Shown: positions 1 through 8,449 of the stretch, one piece after another | Numbering within the stretch: position 1 is the first letter of the stretch | How the letters are laid out: the number at the start of each line of letters is the position of its first letter | From: Thioclava nitratireducens | GTDB lineage: Bacteria; Pseudomonadota; Alphaproteobacteria; Rhodobacterales; Rhodobacteraceae | NCBI RefSeq assembly: GCF_001940525.2 | Contig: NZ_CP019437.1 | Span: forward strand, 3,149,501-3,213,500 | DNA length: 64,000 bases | Reading direction: 5' to 3' | Made by a program: the position numbers and the translations under genes | The notes under the pieces: model-generated | Database searches by the model: none | Seen by the model: only the letters and a program-made list of their open reading frames with translations | What the model was told of the DNA's origin: nothing

Positions 1-1
1 G

Positions 2-415
2 AAGGGCAAATTCGGCTCGCGCCCGGACGACATGGCGAAGATCGACGCGGCGCATCAGGCGCCTGCCGGTCAGGCGCTGCAGGACATGGGTGGCGCGCAG
101 GCGGGGCAAAGCGCCCCGCAAGCGGCCCCCGCCCTGCCCGGTCCGAGCGCGCAGCAGATGAAGGACGCGGCCTCGATGACGCCCGAGGAGCGCCAGCAGA
201 TGATCCAGGGCATGGTCGATGGTCTCTTTGACCGCCTGACCACCGAGGGTGGCACGCCGCAGGAATGGGCGCGGGTGATCTCGTCCCTCGCCACGTTGGG
301 CCAAACCGACCGCGCCAAGGAAGCCTGGGGCGAGGCGCAGAAGGCGTTGGCCGACAAACCGGATGCGCTGGCTCAGGTCGAGGCGGCGGCGAAATCGGCA
401 GGTGTGGCGCAATGA
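2..415 (+). CDS. ccmI: C-terminal part of CcmI, cytochrome c biogenesis protein (partial, 5' end outside window)
   Basis: The frame is open from the first bases and ends at the TGA at 413-415. CcmI is a membrane protein that presents apocytochrome c to the periplasmic haem ligation complex. The visible part has an Ala/Gln/Pro-rich linker followed by a helical TPR-like tail (EEWAR-type and TDRAKEAW-type helices). The call rests on this tail and on the order ccmI-ruvX-DUF1289, which is common in Rhodobacteraceae. The stop overlaps the ruvX start (ATGA), so the genes are translationally coupled. The N-terminal membrane segments are not visible, so the identification is probable rather than certain. 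Confidence 0.72.
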   Translation, partial: KGKFGSRPDDMAKIDAAHQAPAGQALQDMGGAQAGQSAPQAAPALPGPSAQQMKDAASMTPEERQQMIQGMVDGLFDRLTTEGGTPQEWARVISSLATLGQTDRAKEAWGEAQKALADKPDALAQVEAAAKSAGVAQ

Positions 416-885
416 TCTGCGAGACGATCGAAGAATTCGCCGATGCGATCCCGCGCATGGGCGGCGTCGCAGGGCTCGATCTGGGCACCAAGACCATCGG
501 CGTCGCGGTGTCCGACGGGCTGCGCTCGGTCGCGACGCCGCTATCGACGATCAAGCGCAGGAAGTTCGGCCTAGATGCCGAGGCGCTTCTCAAGATCGTG
601 GCGGAGCGTGATTTGAAGGGGCTGATCCTCGGCCTGCCGAAGAACATGGACGGGACCGAAGGAGCGCGCTGCCAATCGACCCGCGCCTTCGCTCGCAACC
701 TCAGCCGCCTCACCGATCTGCCGATCAGCTACTGGGACGAGCGGCTGAGCACGGTCGCCGCCGAACGCGCGATGCTGGAGGCCGATATGTCGCGCGCCAA
801 ACGCGCAGAGGCGATCGACCACGTCGCGGCAAGCTTCATTCTGCAAGGCGCGCTGGATCGGCTGCGCTATCTGGGGACGGCATGA
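412..885 (+). CDS. ruvX: Putative pre-16S rRNA nuclease / Holliday junction resolvase-like RuvX (YqgF)
   Basis: The protein has 157 residues, the usual length for YqgF/RuvX, an RNase H-fold nuclease that trims the 5' end of 16S rRNA. The first catalytic Asp lies in the GLDLGTKTIG motif (about residue 23). A GLPKNMDGTEG loop, a DERLST motif and a C-terminal AIDHVAA segment complete the family pattern. I chose the ATG at 412 because it overlaps the ccmI stop and gives the standard N-terminus; an upstream in-frame start would add an unrelated stretch overlapping ccmI. Its stop overlaps the next gene by ATGA. Confidence 0.93.
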   Translation: MICETIEEFADAIPRMGGVAGLDLGTKTIGVAVSDGLRSVATPLSTIKRRKFGLDAEALLKIVAERDLKGLILGLPKNMDGTEGARCQSTRAFARNLSRLTDLPISYWDERLSTVAAERAMLEADMSRAKRAEAIDHVAASFILQGALDRLRYLGTA

Positions 886-1127
886 ACGATCCGCAAAACA
901 CCGACGAAATCTGGAAACGCGCCGAGATCGAGAGCCCCTGCGTCAAGCTCTGCCAGATTCACCCCGAGGCGCGGATCTGCATCGGCTGCTACCGCACGAT
1001 GGAAGAAATCGGCGCGTGGTCGCGGATGACGCCCGAGGCGCGCCGCGAAGTGATGGCGGAACTGCCCGAGCGAGCGCCGCAACTGCGCAAGCGCCGCGGC
1101 GGACGCGCAGGCCGACAGGACCGCTGA
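882..1127 (+). CDS. DUF1289 family protein
   Basis: This is an 81-residue protein with the DUF1289 signature: four Cys (about residues 20, 24, 33, 36) in a C-x3-C-x8-C-x2-C arrangement followed by R-x-MEEIGAW. The Cys set suggests a small metal site, but the family has no firm function. The tail is Arg-rich and basic. It is the third gene of the ccmI-ruvX operon, with its ATG overlapping the ruvX stop. Confidence 0.88.
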   Translation: MNDPQNTDEIWKRAEIESPCVKLCQIHPEARICIGCYRTMEEIGAWSRMTPEARREVMAELPERAPQLRKRRGGRAGRQDR

Positions 1128-1131
1128 GCGG

Positions 1132-2232
1132 TTAGGCGTCGGCCCCTTTCGCCGGGAAGACAAAGCAGCGATCGCGACGGATCATCAGCCACATCGGCGT
1201 GCCGGGCTTCGGCAGGAATACGTTCGGGACGCTGGCGCGCAGGATCGTGCCGTCGAAATCCATCCGGAACTCGACGAGGCTCTCGCGGCCCAAGAAGCGT
1301 GCGCGTTCGACCACCCCACGCGCGGGCGTGCCGTCCTGCGGCGTCGGGGACGGGCCGCGCCCTGCCCGGTCGAAATCGATCTTTAGATGCTGCGGGCGGA
1401 TCACGATGTCGATCTCGGTCCCGTCCGCATGGCCCGGCGTCAGGAAATCGCCGAACGGCGTCACGGTCAGCGCGTCCTTCACACGGCCCTTGAGCACATT
1501 CACATCCGAGAAGAACGCCGCCGCCGCCCGGTCCACAGGCGCGTTATAGAGGTTATAGGGCGCGCCGCGCTGCACGATCTTCCCGCCGCGCATCAGCAGG
1601 ATCTCGTCGGCCATCCGCATCGCCTCATGCGGCTCATGCGTGACCAGCAGAACGGCTGTGTTTTCCTCTTTCAGAAGCGCCAGAGTCTCGTCGCGGATAT
1701 CGTCGCGCAGACGCTCGTCCAGTCCCGAGAAAGGCTCGTCCATCAGGAGGATACGCGGTCGGGGTGCAAGCGCACGTGCCAGCGCCACGCGCTGCTGCTC
1801 GCCGCCCGAAAGCCCGTGCGGATAGCTGTCGCGATGGCGCAGCAGGCGGACCTTCTCGAGCAATTCCGTCACGCGGGCGCGCTTTGCCGCCGCATCGCCC
1901 TTGAGGCCGAAGGCGATATTTTCGGCAACCGTCAGATGCGGAAACAGCGCAAAGTCCTGAAACATCAGCCCGATCGCGCGTTGCTCGGGCGGGACGTGAA
2001 CGGAGCCGTCGCTGATCGCGGCTCCGTCGACGTAGATCTCGCCCGCATCCTGCGTATCGACTCCCGCGATCAGCCGGAGCGTCGTCGATTTGCCGCAACC
2101 CGAGGGGCCCAACAGACAGGTCACCTGCCCCGCTGGGATCGCAAAGGACACGTCGTCGACCACGGCCAACCCGTCGAACACGCGGCCAAGCGCGCGAACT
2201 TCGAGGCGCGGAGGGGGTAATTGTGCGCTCAT
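1132..2232 (-). CDS. ABC transporter ATP-binding protein, FbpC/PotA-like with TOBE domain
   Basis: The protein has 366 residues. Walker [10 protein letters not shown] lies at about 42-50, then a Q-loop (MFQDFALFPH), the LSGGEQQ signature, Walker B (ILLMDEP) and the switch His (VTHEP). A C-terminal stretch after about residue 240 looks like the TOBE regulatory domain of ferric iron, spermidine and sulfate importers. It would power an inner-membrane importer, but no permease or binding-protein gene adjoins it, so the substrate is unknown. It converges on the DUF1289 gene with a gap of only 4 bases. Confidence 0.85.
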   Translation of the reverse strand: MSAQLPPPRLEVRALGRVFDGLAVVDDVSFAIPAGQVTCLLGPSGCGKSTTLRLIAGVDTQDAGEIYVDGAAISDGSVHVPPEQRAIGLMFQDFALFPHLTVAENIAFGLKGDAAAKRARVTELLEKVRLLRHRDSYPHGLSGGEQQRVALARALAPRPRILLMDEPFSGLDERLRDDIRDETLALLKEENTAVLLVTHEPHEAMRMADEILLMRGGKIVQRGAPYNLYNAPVDRAAAAFFSDVNVLKGRVKDALTVTPFGDFLTPGHADGTEIDIVIRPQHLKIDFDRAGRGPSPTPQDGTPARGVVERARFLGRESLVEFRMDFDGTILRASVPNVFLPKPGTPMWLMIRRDRCFVFPAKGADA

Positions 2233-2331
2233 GCAGCGAAATCTCGACTGAAAGTGTCAGGCAATGCAGGGCGGGAGATAACAGCCCCCCGCCCCCCAAG
2301 CAAGCCCGGTAGGTCGTCCGGCAGACCCGGC

Positions 2332-3111
2332 TCAGATCGAGATGTTGTTCAGCCCGCCGTCGAGCATCACGTTCTGCCCGACCATGAACCCGGCGTGAAC
2401 CGAACACATGAAGGCACAGGTCGCACCGAACTCCTCGGGCGTGCCGTAGCGACGCACCGGGATCGATGCCTCGCGCTGCGCTTTGGCTTCCTCGACCGAG
2501 ATGCCCTTCGCCTTCGCCGCCGCCGTATCGAGCGACACCGCGCGGTCGGTCGCATGCAGGCCCGGCAACAGGTTGTTAATGTTCACGCCATATTCCGCGA
2601 CCTGCCGCGAAGTGCCGGCGACGAAGCCGGTCAGGCCGGAACGTGCAGAGTTCGACAGGCCGAGCTGCGCGATCGGCGCGCGCACGGATTGCGAGGTGAT
2701 ATTGACCACCCGCCCCCAGCGCTGCTCGATCATGGCCGGCAGCACCGCCTGCATCATCGCGATCGGGGCCAGCATGTTCGCATCGAGCGCCGCGATGAAA
2801 TCGTCGCGCGACCAGTCGCGCCAGTTGCCCGGAGGCGGCCCGCCCGCATTGGTTACCAGAATGTCGACCTCGCCCGCTTCGCCCAGCACCGCCGCGCGTC
2901 CCTCGGGCGTGGTGATGTCGGCGGCCACGGGCGTCACGGTGACCCCGGTGGCGGCCATGATCTCGTTCGCCGTCGCGGCCAGCGTGTCGGCGCCGCGCGC
3001 ATTCAGCACGATGTCGACACCTGCCTGCGCGAGCGCCATCGCGCAGCCCCGTCCTAGCCCTTTCGAGCCCGCACATACGATCGCCTTGCGGCCCCTGATA
3101 CCAAGATCCAT
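2332..3111 (-). CDS. SDR-family oxidoreductase, atypical active site
   Basis: The protein has 259 residues from the ATG at 3111, which has a GGAGAGGG ribosome site; longer frames upstream lack one. The Rossmann motif is AGSKGLGRG (residues 14-22), with NAG at about 88-90 and the catalytic-region Ser at about 140. The segment that should hold YxxxK reads LGLSNSAR, so neither Tyr nor Lys is present. This fits the BKR-like SDR subgroup known to deviate from the catalytic tetrad. It may bind a dinucleotide without classic reductase chemistry. It is monocistronic; the substrate is unknown. Confidence 0.82.
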   Translation of the reverse strand: MDLGIRGRKAIVCAGSKGLGRGCAMALAQAGVDIVLNARGADTLAATANEIMAATGVTVTPVAADITTPEGRAAVLGEAGEVDILVTNAGGPPPGNWRDWSRDDFIAALDANMLAPIAMMQAVLPAMIEQRWGRVVNITSQSVRAPIAQLGLSNSARSGLTGFVAGTSRQVAEYGVNINNLLPGLHATDRAVSLDTAAAKAKGISVEEAKAQREASIPVRRYGTPEEFGATCAFMCSVHAGFMVGQNVMLDGGLNNISI

Positions 3112-3322
3112 CGCGCCCTCTCCTTTGCTTTCATTCTCCGGCGTGATCCGGCGAGCCCATCGCGCGAAACATCGCGCGCGGCCCTGCCAGCTACGCCTCG
3201 CACAGTAGCTTGCCCGAATGGGAGGACAAGCGCGCTGTGGCCGCTTGACCATCACGAGCGGCCCGCGGTAAGCCGATGCGATACAGCAGTTTCAGACGGC
3301 CCGACAGGGCGAGGGAGAGCGC

Positions 3323-4306
3323 GTGTCAAACCCGAGCCAGATCGTTCACGTCTTCGAGGCAGAGGATATCTGGGTCACCTCCGGGGCCAATCAGGGCGAC
3401 GCGCTCGGCCTTGCCGAAGATTGCGAACCCGGCGACATTTATCAGCTCCATCGCGCCGCCAAACCGCGCCGCCTCGTGCTGGCCCAGCAAGGCGCCTCGC
3501 CGACCGTTGCTGAAGGCTCCGAGATCGGCGCGCCGGGGGATGCGCTCGAGCTGATCGCGCGGCACCTGCTGATCACGCCCGAGGGCGACACGGTCGACAT
3601 CCTGATGATCTGCCACGTGGCCACGGGCGCGCATTACGCGTTGCCGCTCTCACCGATGGCAGCGCGCTTCGACTACACGTTACTGGAGGCGCGCGACGAT
3701 CCCGGCGAGGTGCGGCTGTCGGACCTCGTCTGCGTGGCCTTCACCACCGGCACGATGATCACGCTGGCCGGCGGCGCGCAGATGCCGATCGAGCAACTCA
3801 CCCCCGGCGCGCGGGTGCTGACCCGCGACAATGGCCCGCAGCCGGTGAAGCTGGTGGCGAAGGCGACGATGCGCGCGCTGGGGTCTTTCGCGCCGGTCGT
3901 GATTTCGGCGGGCGTACTGGGCAATGAAGGCGACCTGGTGATCTCGCCCCATCACCGCGTGTTCCTCTATCGCCGCGGCGCGCAGAAGTTGGGCGACACG
4001 TCGGAAATCCTCGTGCAGGCGAAGCATCTCGTCGATGGCGAGAATGTCTGGCAGCGCGAGGGCGGGTTCGTCGATTACTTCGCGCTGGTCTTCGACCGGC
4101 ATGAGATCATCTATGCCGAAGGCGTTCCGGTCGAGAGCCTGATGGTGTCCGAGGCGACGCTGTCACTTCTACCCGAAGAATTGGGCCGCGAGATATCCGA
4201 GCGCTTGCCCGACCTCGCCCACCGCCAGCATTTCGGCACCGAGGCGACGCGCGATCTTCTCGATCGGATCGGGCGCGAGAAACTGTTCCGCAAGCGCAAG
4301 GATTGA
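3323..4306 (+). CDS. Hint-domain protein (Hedgehog/intein-type, Hint_2)
   Basis: The protein has 327 residues and probably starts at GTG 3323 after GAGGGAGAG. Residues about 130-270 show the Hint pattern: an opening strand with Cys (LVCVAFTTGT), the MPIEQLTPGARVLT strand, and the SPHHRVF motif late in the domain. Such proteins are common in Rhodobacteraceae. Inteins self-splice, but the role of free-standing Hint_2 proteins is not established. The Cys is followed by Val-Ala-Phe rather than the usual Phe-xx-Gly-Thr, so self-cleavage cannot be assumed. The N-terminal 120 residues are not recognised. Confidence 0.8.
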   Translation: MSNPSQIVHVFEAEDIWVTSGANQGDALGLAEDCEPGDIYQLHRAAKPRRLVLAQQGASPTVAEGSEIGAPGDALELIARHLLITPEGDTVDILMICHVATGAHYALPLSPMAARFDYTLLEARDDPGEVRLSDLVCVAFTTGTMITLAGGAQMPIEQLTPGARVLTRDNGPQPVKLVAKATMRALGSFAPVVISAGVLGNEGDLVISPHHRVFLYRRGAQKLGDTSEILVQAKHLVDGENVWQREGGFVDYFALVFDRHEIIYAEGVPVESLMVSEATLSLLPEELGREISERLPDLAHRQHFGTEATRDLLDRIGREKLFRKRKD

Positions 4307-4313
4307 AGCACGA

Positions 4314-4335
4314 GGGGGCGCGGCCCCCGCTCTTT
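4314..4335 (+). terminator. Hairpin terminator after the Hint-domain gene
   Basis: GGGGGC at 4314-4319 pairs with GCCCCC at 4323-4328 across a three-base loop, followed by GCTCTTTT. The position, 8 bases after the stop, fits a rho-independent terminator. Confidence 0.6.
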
Positions 4336-4438
4336 TCTGCCCTCCGCTTGCGCTTCGGGCGTTCCGCGGGGCGTCCTTCCACTGAAAGGCCGCTGATCTC
4401 GCCTCATCCGGCGGGATCTTTTCAAAAAGAGGAAGAGA

Positions 4439-5257
4439 TTAGCCGTTCAGCGCTTCGAGCGCGGCGGCATGAATCTCCGGCGAGGCGGCGGCGAGCACCT
4501 GCCCGCCGCGATGGGCCGGACCACCCTGCCAGTTGGTGACAAGGCCTCCCGCCGCTTCGATCACCGCGATCGGAGCCGCCACGTCATAGGGCTGCAGGCC
4601 GGCCTCGACCACCAGATCGATCTGGCCGGCGGCAAGCAGCGCATAGGCGTAGCAATCCATGCCGTAACGCGTCAGCCGCACCTGCTTCGACAGCCGAGCG
4701 AAGGCCGCGCCCTCTTCCGCCGTGCCGACTTCGGGGAAGGTGGTGAAAAGCGTCGCGTTGTCGAGCCCGCGCCCGGTCCGCACGCCAAGCTGGCGCGCGC
4801 CATGCGGACCGTCGAGCGTCGCGCGTCCGAAGCCGCCGGTAAAACGTTCGCCGATATAAGGTTGGTCGATCACGCCCATGAGCGGCGCGCCGGGGCCGTC
4901 CGGTTCCTCGGCGCACAAGGCGATCAGCACGCCCCAGGTCGGCGTTCCCGACAGGTAGCCGCGGGTGCCGTCGATCGGGTCGAGTACCCAGGTCAGTCCG
5001 CTTTGCCCGCGGGTGACGCCATGCTCTTCGCCGTAGATGCCGTCTTGCGGGCGACGCTCCGCAATCAGGGCACGCATCGCGGCCTCGGCGGCACGGTCGG
5101 CCTCGGTCACCGGATCGAACCCATCTTCGAGCTTGTTATCCGCGCCGATCCCGCCCACGGGACGGAACTGCGCCAAGGTCTCACGCCGCGCGCAATCGGC
5201 AAGCTCAGCGGCCAAGGCCGAAAGCTCCGCGCGGGTATCGGTGTCGAGATCAAGCAT
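4439..5257 (-). CDS. hisN: Inositol monophosphatase family protein, probable histidinol-phosphatase
   Basis: The protein has 272 residues and belongs to the Mg-dependent IMPase superfamily. Visible metal-binding motifs are GEEHG, LDPIDGTRGY and, near the C-terminus, a YDVAAPIAVIEAAGG segment. In alphaproteobacteria this subgroup (HisN) supplies the histidinol-phosphate phosphatase step of histidine synthesis. Other IMPase substrates cannot be excluded from motifs alone. The ATG at 5257 follows GGGGAGGA. It is not next to other his genes, as is common for hisN. Confidence 0.82.
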   Translation of the reverse strand: MLDLDTDTRAELSALAAELADCARRETLAQFRPVGGIGADNKLEDGFDPVTEADRAAEAAMRALIAERRPQDGIYGEEHGVTRGQSGLTWVLDPIDGTRGYLSGTPTWGVLIALCAEEPDGPGAPLMGVIDQPYIGERFTGGFGRATLDGPHGARQLGVRTGRGLDNATLFTTFPEVGTAEEGAAFARLSKQVRLTRYGMDCYAYALLAAGQIDLVVEAGLQPYDVAAPIAVIEAAGGLVTNWQGGPAHRGGQVLAAASPEIHAAALEALNG

Positions 5258-5403
5258 CGGTGTCCTCCCCGGGCCGCGCCGTCACCGCAACCGACCCCCA
5301 GAAATGAGATAAGGGGAGCGGTAACCGCCCCCCTTCTCCGGGTCAAGCTGCCGACCGCCCCACATTCGGTCGCCAGTTGCGCCTAAAGGCGTCCGCGTGG
5401 CGC

Positions 5404-5766
5404 TCAGGCCGCGTCGGAGAGCACCTTGGCCAGTTCGAACAGCCGGCGGCGCTGCGCCTCTGGGATCGAGTAATAGGAGCGCACGAGCGCGAGCGCCTCC
5501 TTGTCGGACAGAATATCTCCCGCCACTTCCGGTTGCATCCCGCTATCTTCCGCGAGCCCTTCGAAGAAGAAGGAGATCGGAACTTCGAGCGCATCCGCGA
5601 TATCCCAGAGTCGAGATGCCGAAACCCGGTTCATCCCGGTTTCGTATTTCTGGATCTGCTGGAATTTGATCCCAACTTTGTCCGCGAGCTGTTGTTGGGT
5701 CATCCCAATCATCCAGCGGCGATGCCGGATCCGCTTGCCTACATGGACATCAACCGGATGCTTCAT
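5404..5766 (-). CDS. XRE-family helix-turn-helix transcriptional regulator
   Basis: The protein has 120 residues. An N-terminal HTH of XRE/SinR type occupies about residues 10-65 (RIRHRRWMIGMTQQQLADKV, then QIQKYETG in the recognition helix). The C-terminal half is an acidic helical extension with SDKEALALVRSYY. This two-part layout is widespread in Rhodobacteraceae as a single-copy regulator. The ATG at 5766 follows GGGGAAAG. The upstream non-coding DNA holds several dyads (5843-5969) that could be its own operators. Confidence 0.85.
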   Translation of the reverse strand: MKHPVDVHVGKRIRHRRWMIGMTQQQLADKVGIKFQQIQKYETGMNRVSASRLWDIADALEVPISFFFEGLAEDSGMQPEVAGDILSDKEALALVRSYYSIPEAQRRRLFELAKVLSDAA

Positions 5767-5842
5767 ACTCTTTCCCCTTCAAGCCAATTTCACCCACAAA
5801 CTACCGTGCGCTGAGTGTGGCCTGCGCGGGTAAAATCGCAAA

Positions 5843-5969
5843 CCTGTCTAAAAAGACAGGGAAATTGCAGCTTTCCGCAGCACACCTAACCTAAAGGATA
5901 GGTGCCCCCCTATTCGCCTTCCGCGTGTTTTGCGATTTGCAACTCGAAGAGTTGGGTTCCGTTACGGAA
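5843..5969. promoter_or_regulatory. Cluster of four inverted repeats upstream of the XRE regulator
   Basis: Four dyads lie in about 130 bases. CCTGTCT/AGACAGG is at 5843-5860 with a 4-base loop. CACCTA/TAGGTG is at 5883-5904. CAACTC/GAGTTG is at 5940-5954. TTCCGT/ACGGAA is at 5957-5969. They sit between the divergent XRE and quinone oxidoreductase genes and do not overlap a convincing coding frame. Operators or leader hairpins are both possible. The rest of the gap (5970-6162) shows nothing I can name. Confidence 0.45.
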
Positions 5970-6162
5970 GCCTATGATGCCAACCGCCCTCTCACGGAGG
6001 ATTGATTCGCTGGTCAATACCCGGCGGCGACCCTGCCGCGACGTCCCGCTCCGGGCTCTGGCAGGCGGGCTGGCCCTGATCGGCTGCGCGGTCTATCACG
6101 GGCGACGTAGGGTCCGCTTTGCTGACCAACCAACCCCGCGACACAACTTGCCGGAGCATTCG

Positions 6163-7131
6163 ATGCGCGCCTATGTTCAAGCCGCCCCCGGGCAAAACCC
6201 CGAGCTGACCGAAATCCCCCTTCCCGCCCCGGCACCGGGCGAGGTGCAGGTGGCCATCCGGGCCTGCGGTCTGAACTTTGCCGACCTGCTGATGATCGAG
6301 GGGAAATATCAGGACACCCCCTCCCCGCCCTTCACCCTCGGCATGGAGCTCGCGGGAAAGGTCATCGCGGCAGGCGAGGGCTGCACCCTCGCCACGGGCA
6401 CCCGCGTCGCGGTCTTCTCAGGGCAAGGCGGGCTGGCCGAGGCGGGCAATTTCCCCGAAAGCCGCTGCACGCCGATGCCGGACGCGATGAGCTACGCGCA
6501 GGCGGCGGCCTTCCAGATCGCCTATGGCACCAGCCATGTGGCCTTGGAGACGCGTGCTGGCCTCGCCGAGGGCGAGACGCTGGTGGTTCTGGGCGCGGCC
6601 GGTGGAGTCGGCCTCACGGCGGTCGAGATCGGCAAGAAGTTGGGCGCACGGGTGATTGCCTGTGCGCGCGGCGAGGCGAAGCAGCAGATCGCGCGCGCCG
6701 CCGGGGCCGATGAGACGCTCGATAGCGAGAGCGACGATCTGAAAAGCGCGATCAAGGCCCTTGGCGGTTGCGACGTGGTTTACGACGCAATCGGCGGCCC
6801 CGCAGGCGAAGCCGCCTTCCGCGCCCTGAAACCCGGCGGGCGCTATCTGATGATCGGGTTCGCCAGCGGCAGCCAGCCGAAGTTGCCCCTCAACCACGCG
6901 TTGGTGAAGAATATCGCGATCCACGGGCTTTACTGGGGTGGCTATCTCAAGCTCGACCCGCAGGTTCTGACCGGGTCGATGGCGCGGCTCTTCGACTGGT
7001 TCGCGCAGGGCGGCCTCAGCCCCCATATCGGCGCGACCTATCCGATGGAGCAGATCCCGGACGCGCTGGAAGATCTGCGCGCGCGCCGCTCCACGGGCAA
7101 GCTGGTCATCGAGATCGACGCTCAGGCATAG
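6163..7131 (+). CDS. NADPH:quinone oxidoreductase family protein (zinc-independent MDR)
   Basis: The protein has 322 residues from the ATG at 6163, where the family-typical MRAYVQ start occurs; the frame is open further upstream but that part has no homologous look. It has the MDR GroES-like N-terminal domain (GLNFADLLMIEGKYQ) and a Rossmann domain with the GAAGGVGLTAVEIGK dinucleotide motif. Zinc ligands of alcohol dehydrogenases are absent, as in quinone oxidoreductases. It likely reduces quinones or enones with NADPH in the cytoplasm. Its end overlaps the convergent LysR gene by 10 bases. Confidence 0.88.
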   Translation: MRAYVQAAPGQNPELTEIPLPAPAPGEVQVAIRACGLNFADLLMIEGKYQDTPSPPFTLGMELAGKVIAAGEGCTLATGTRVAVFSGQGGLAEAGNFPESRCTPMPDAMSYAQAAAFQIAYGTSHVALETRAGLAEGETLVVLGAAGGVGLTAVEIGKKLGARVIACARGEAKQQIARAAGADETLDSESDDLKSAIKALGGCDVVYDAIGGPAGEAAFRALKPGGRYLMIGFASGSQPKLPLNHALVKNIAIHGLYWGGYLKLDPQVLTGSMARLFDWFAQGGLSPHIGATYPMEQIPDALEDLRARRSTGKLVIEIDAQA

Positions 7132-7970
7132 GCCTCCCGGATCAGCGCACGCAGCCCCTCGACCGGATCGCCGGTCAGCCGGCCCGTGTCGTAGAAGCAA
7201 ATCCGCGAGCGACCGAGCGGCGGCAGACCGCTTTCCGGTCCCAGCGCCACGCAGCCCGGCGGGATGTCACGCGACAGCCGCACCGCGACGCCCATATCGG
7301 CGGCCACCGCCGCGCTCGCCATTTCGTCTGATTGCCCGTCGAAAGCCGGTTTGGACTCGATCCCGACCGCCTCGAGCGCCGCCAAGGCCGCGCCGTAGAA
7401 CGCGCATCCTTCCTCGATCGACAGCATCAGAGGGCGCGCGCAAAAGGCGCGCCCGAGCTGCGCGCCGATCCAAACCAGTTGATCGGCAGAGAGCACCTCG
7501 GCCTCCGGACCGGGCGTCTCCTCCGTTGTCAGGATCATGTCCAGCTCGCCCGCATCCAGCATTCGCCGCAGGGTCTGCGAGCGGCGCGAGGCGAGTTGCA
7601 GCCGGACCATCGGCCATTGCTCTGAGAGCGCGCGCAACAGATGCGGCATCTGCGGGCTGACCAGATCATGCGGCAGGCCGAAGCGCACGGTCACCTCGGC
7701 ATCCGCCGCGCGCAGCCGCGCCAGAGCCGCGTCATTCTCGGCGCAGATCCGGCGCGCATGGTCCAGAAGAGAGCGCCCCGCACGGGTCAGCGCCATCCTC
7801 CGGTTCGACCGATCGAAGAGCACCTTGTCGAGCGCCTCCTCTAAGCGGCGGATCTGCATCGAGACCGCCGATTGGGTCAGGTTCAGAAGCCGCGCCGCCT
7901 GCGTCACCGAGCCGGTTTCCGAAACGGTCAGAAGCGCACGCAGCGCTGCGATATCGAGGTTTTGTGCCAT
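7122..7970 (-). CDS. LysR-family transcriptional regulator
   Basis: The protein has 282 residues. An N-terminal winged HTH (ALLTVSETGSVTQAARLLNL, then TQSAVSMQIRRLEE) is followed by the LysR substrate-binding fold. The Ser/Thr pattern and length are typical. It is transcribed divergently from the small DUF1127 gene, and a perfect palindrome lies just upstream of its start. Auto-repression and control of the DUF1127 gene is a reasonable inference; the effector is unknown. Confidence 0.9.
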   Translation of the reverse strand: MAQNLDIAALRALLTVSETGSVTQAARLLNLTQSAVSMQIRRLEEALDKVLFDRSNRRMALTRAGRSLLDHARRICAENDAALARLRAADAEVTVRFGLPHDLVSPQMPHLLRALSEQWPMVRLQLASRRSQTLRRMLDAGELDMILTTEETPGPEAEVLSADQLVWIGAQLGRAFCARPLMLSIEEGCAFYGAALAALEAVGIESKPAFDGQSDEMASAAVAADMGVAVRLSRDIPPGCVALGPESGLPPLGRSRICFYDTGRLTGDPVEGLRALIREAYA

Positions 7971-7982
7971 GTCGGCCTATCC

Positions 7983-7997
7983 ATCACGTTTCGTGAT
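7983..7997. promoter_or_regulatory. Probable LysR operator between the LysR and DUF1127 genes
   Basis: ATCACG and CGTGAT form a perfect 6-bp dyad around TTT, 13 bases upstream of the LysR start. Its position within a divergent intergenic region and the T-rich/A-rich surroundings fit a LysR binding site. Confidence 0.5.
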
Positions 7998-8081
7998 ACT
8001 TAATAGCACAATCATTCGTTTTCATCATTAAAAAACTTGCGTCATCCTTCCGGGCAGAAACGAGCACCCTCGGAGGATAAG

Positions 8082-8315
8082 ATGATGACCTTCCTGACCC
8101 AGCGCAACGCCGCCTGTTGCGCCCCTGACCGCCCCGCCCGGCGGAGCGTCCTTGCCACGTTCGCCGCGATTGTCACCCATTACCGCTCGCGCCGGGCGTT
8201 GGCGCGGCTCGATGCAAGGCTTCTCGAGGATATCGGGCTGACCGAGTCCGAAGCCTCGTTCGAAGTCCGGCGCCGGATTTGGGACGCCCCCGACCACTGG
8301 CGCGCGGGTCGCTGA
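8082..8315 (+). CDS. DUF1127 domain small protein
   Basis: The protein has 77 residues from the ATG at 8082, preceded by CGGAGGATAAG; a second ATG follows directly. The DUF1127 motif occupies the second half: RSRRALARLDARLLEDIGLT. Some DUF1127 proteins act in phosphate or carbon metabolism or RNA turnover in alphaproteobacteria, but no general function is fixed. It is divergent from the LysR gene. Confidence 0.82.
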   Translation: MMTFLTQRNAACCAPDRPARRSVLATFAAIVTHYRSRRALARLDARLLEDIGLTESEASFEVRRRIWDAPDHWRAGR

Positions 8316-8356
8316 GGCACAACCTGTGAAAACCATGTGAAACGACGCATTTTCCG

Positions 8357-8386
8357 GCAGCCCCAAATCTTGAATTCCGGGGCTGC
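8357..8386 (+). terminator. Stem-loop after the DUF1127 gene
   Basis: GCAGCCCC (8357-8364) pairs perfectly with GGGGCTGC (8379-8386). No T-run follows, so it may be a weak terminator or an RNA 3' end protector. Confidence 0.4.
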
Positions 8387-8449
8387 TCTGCCAATATCGG
8401 TCGGGAAACCGGTCCGAGGGACGACCGGACGACATAGTTGGAGGTGCTG

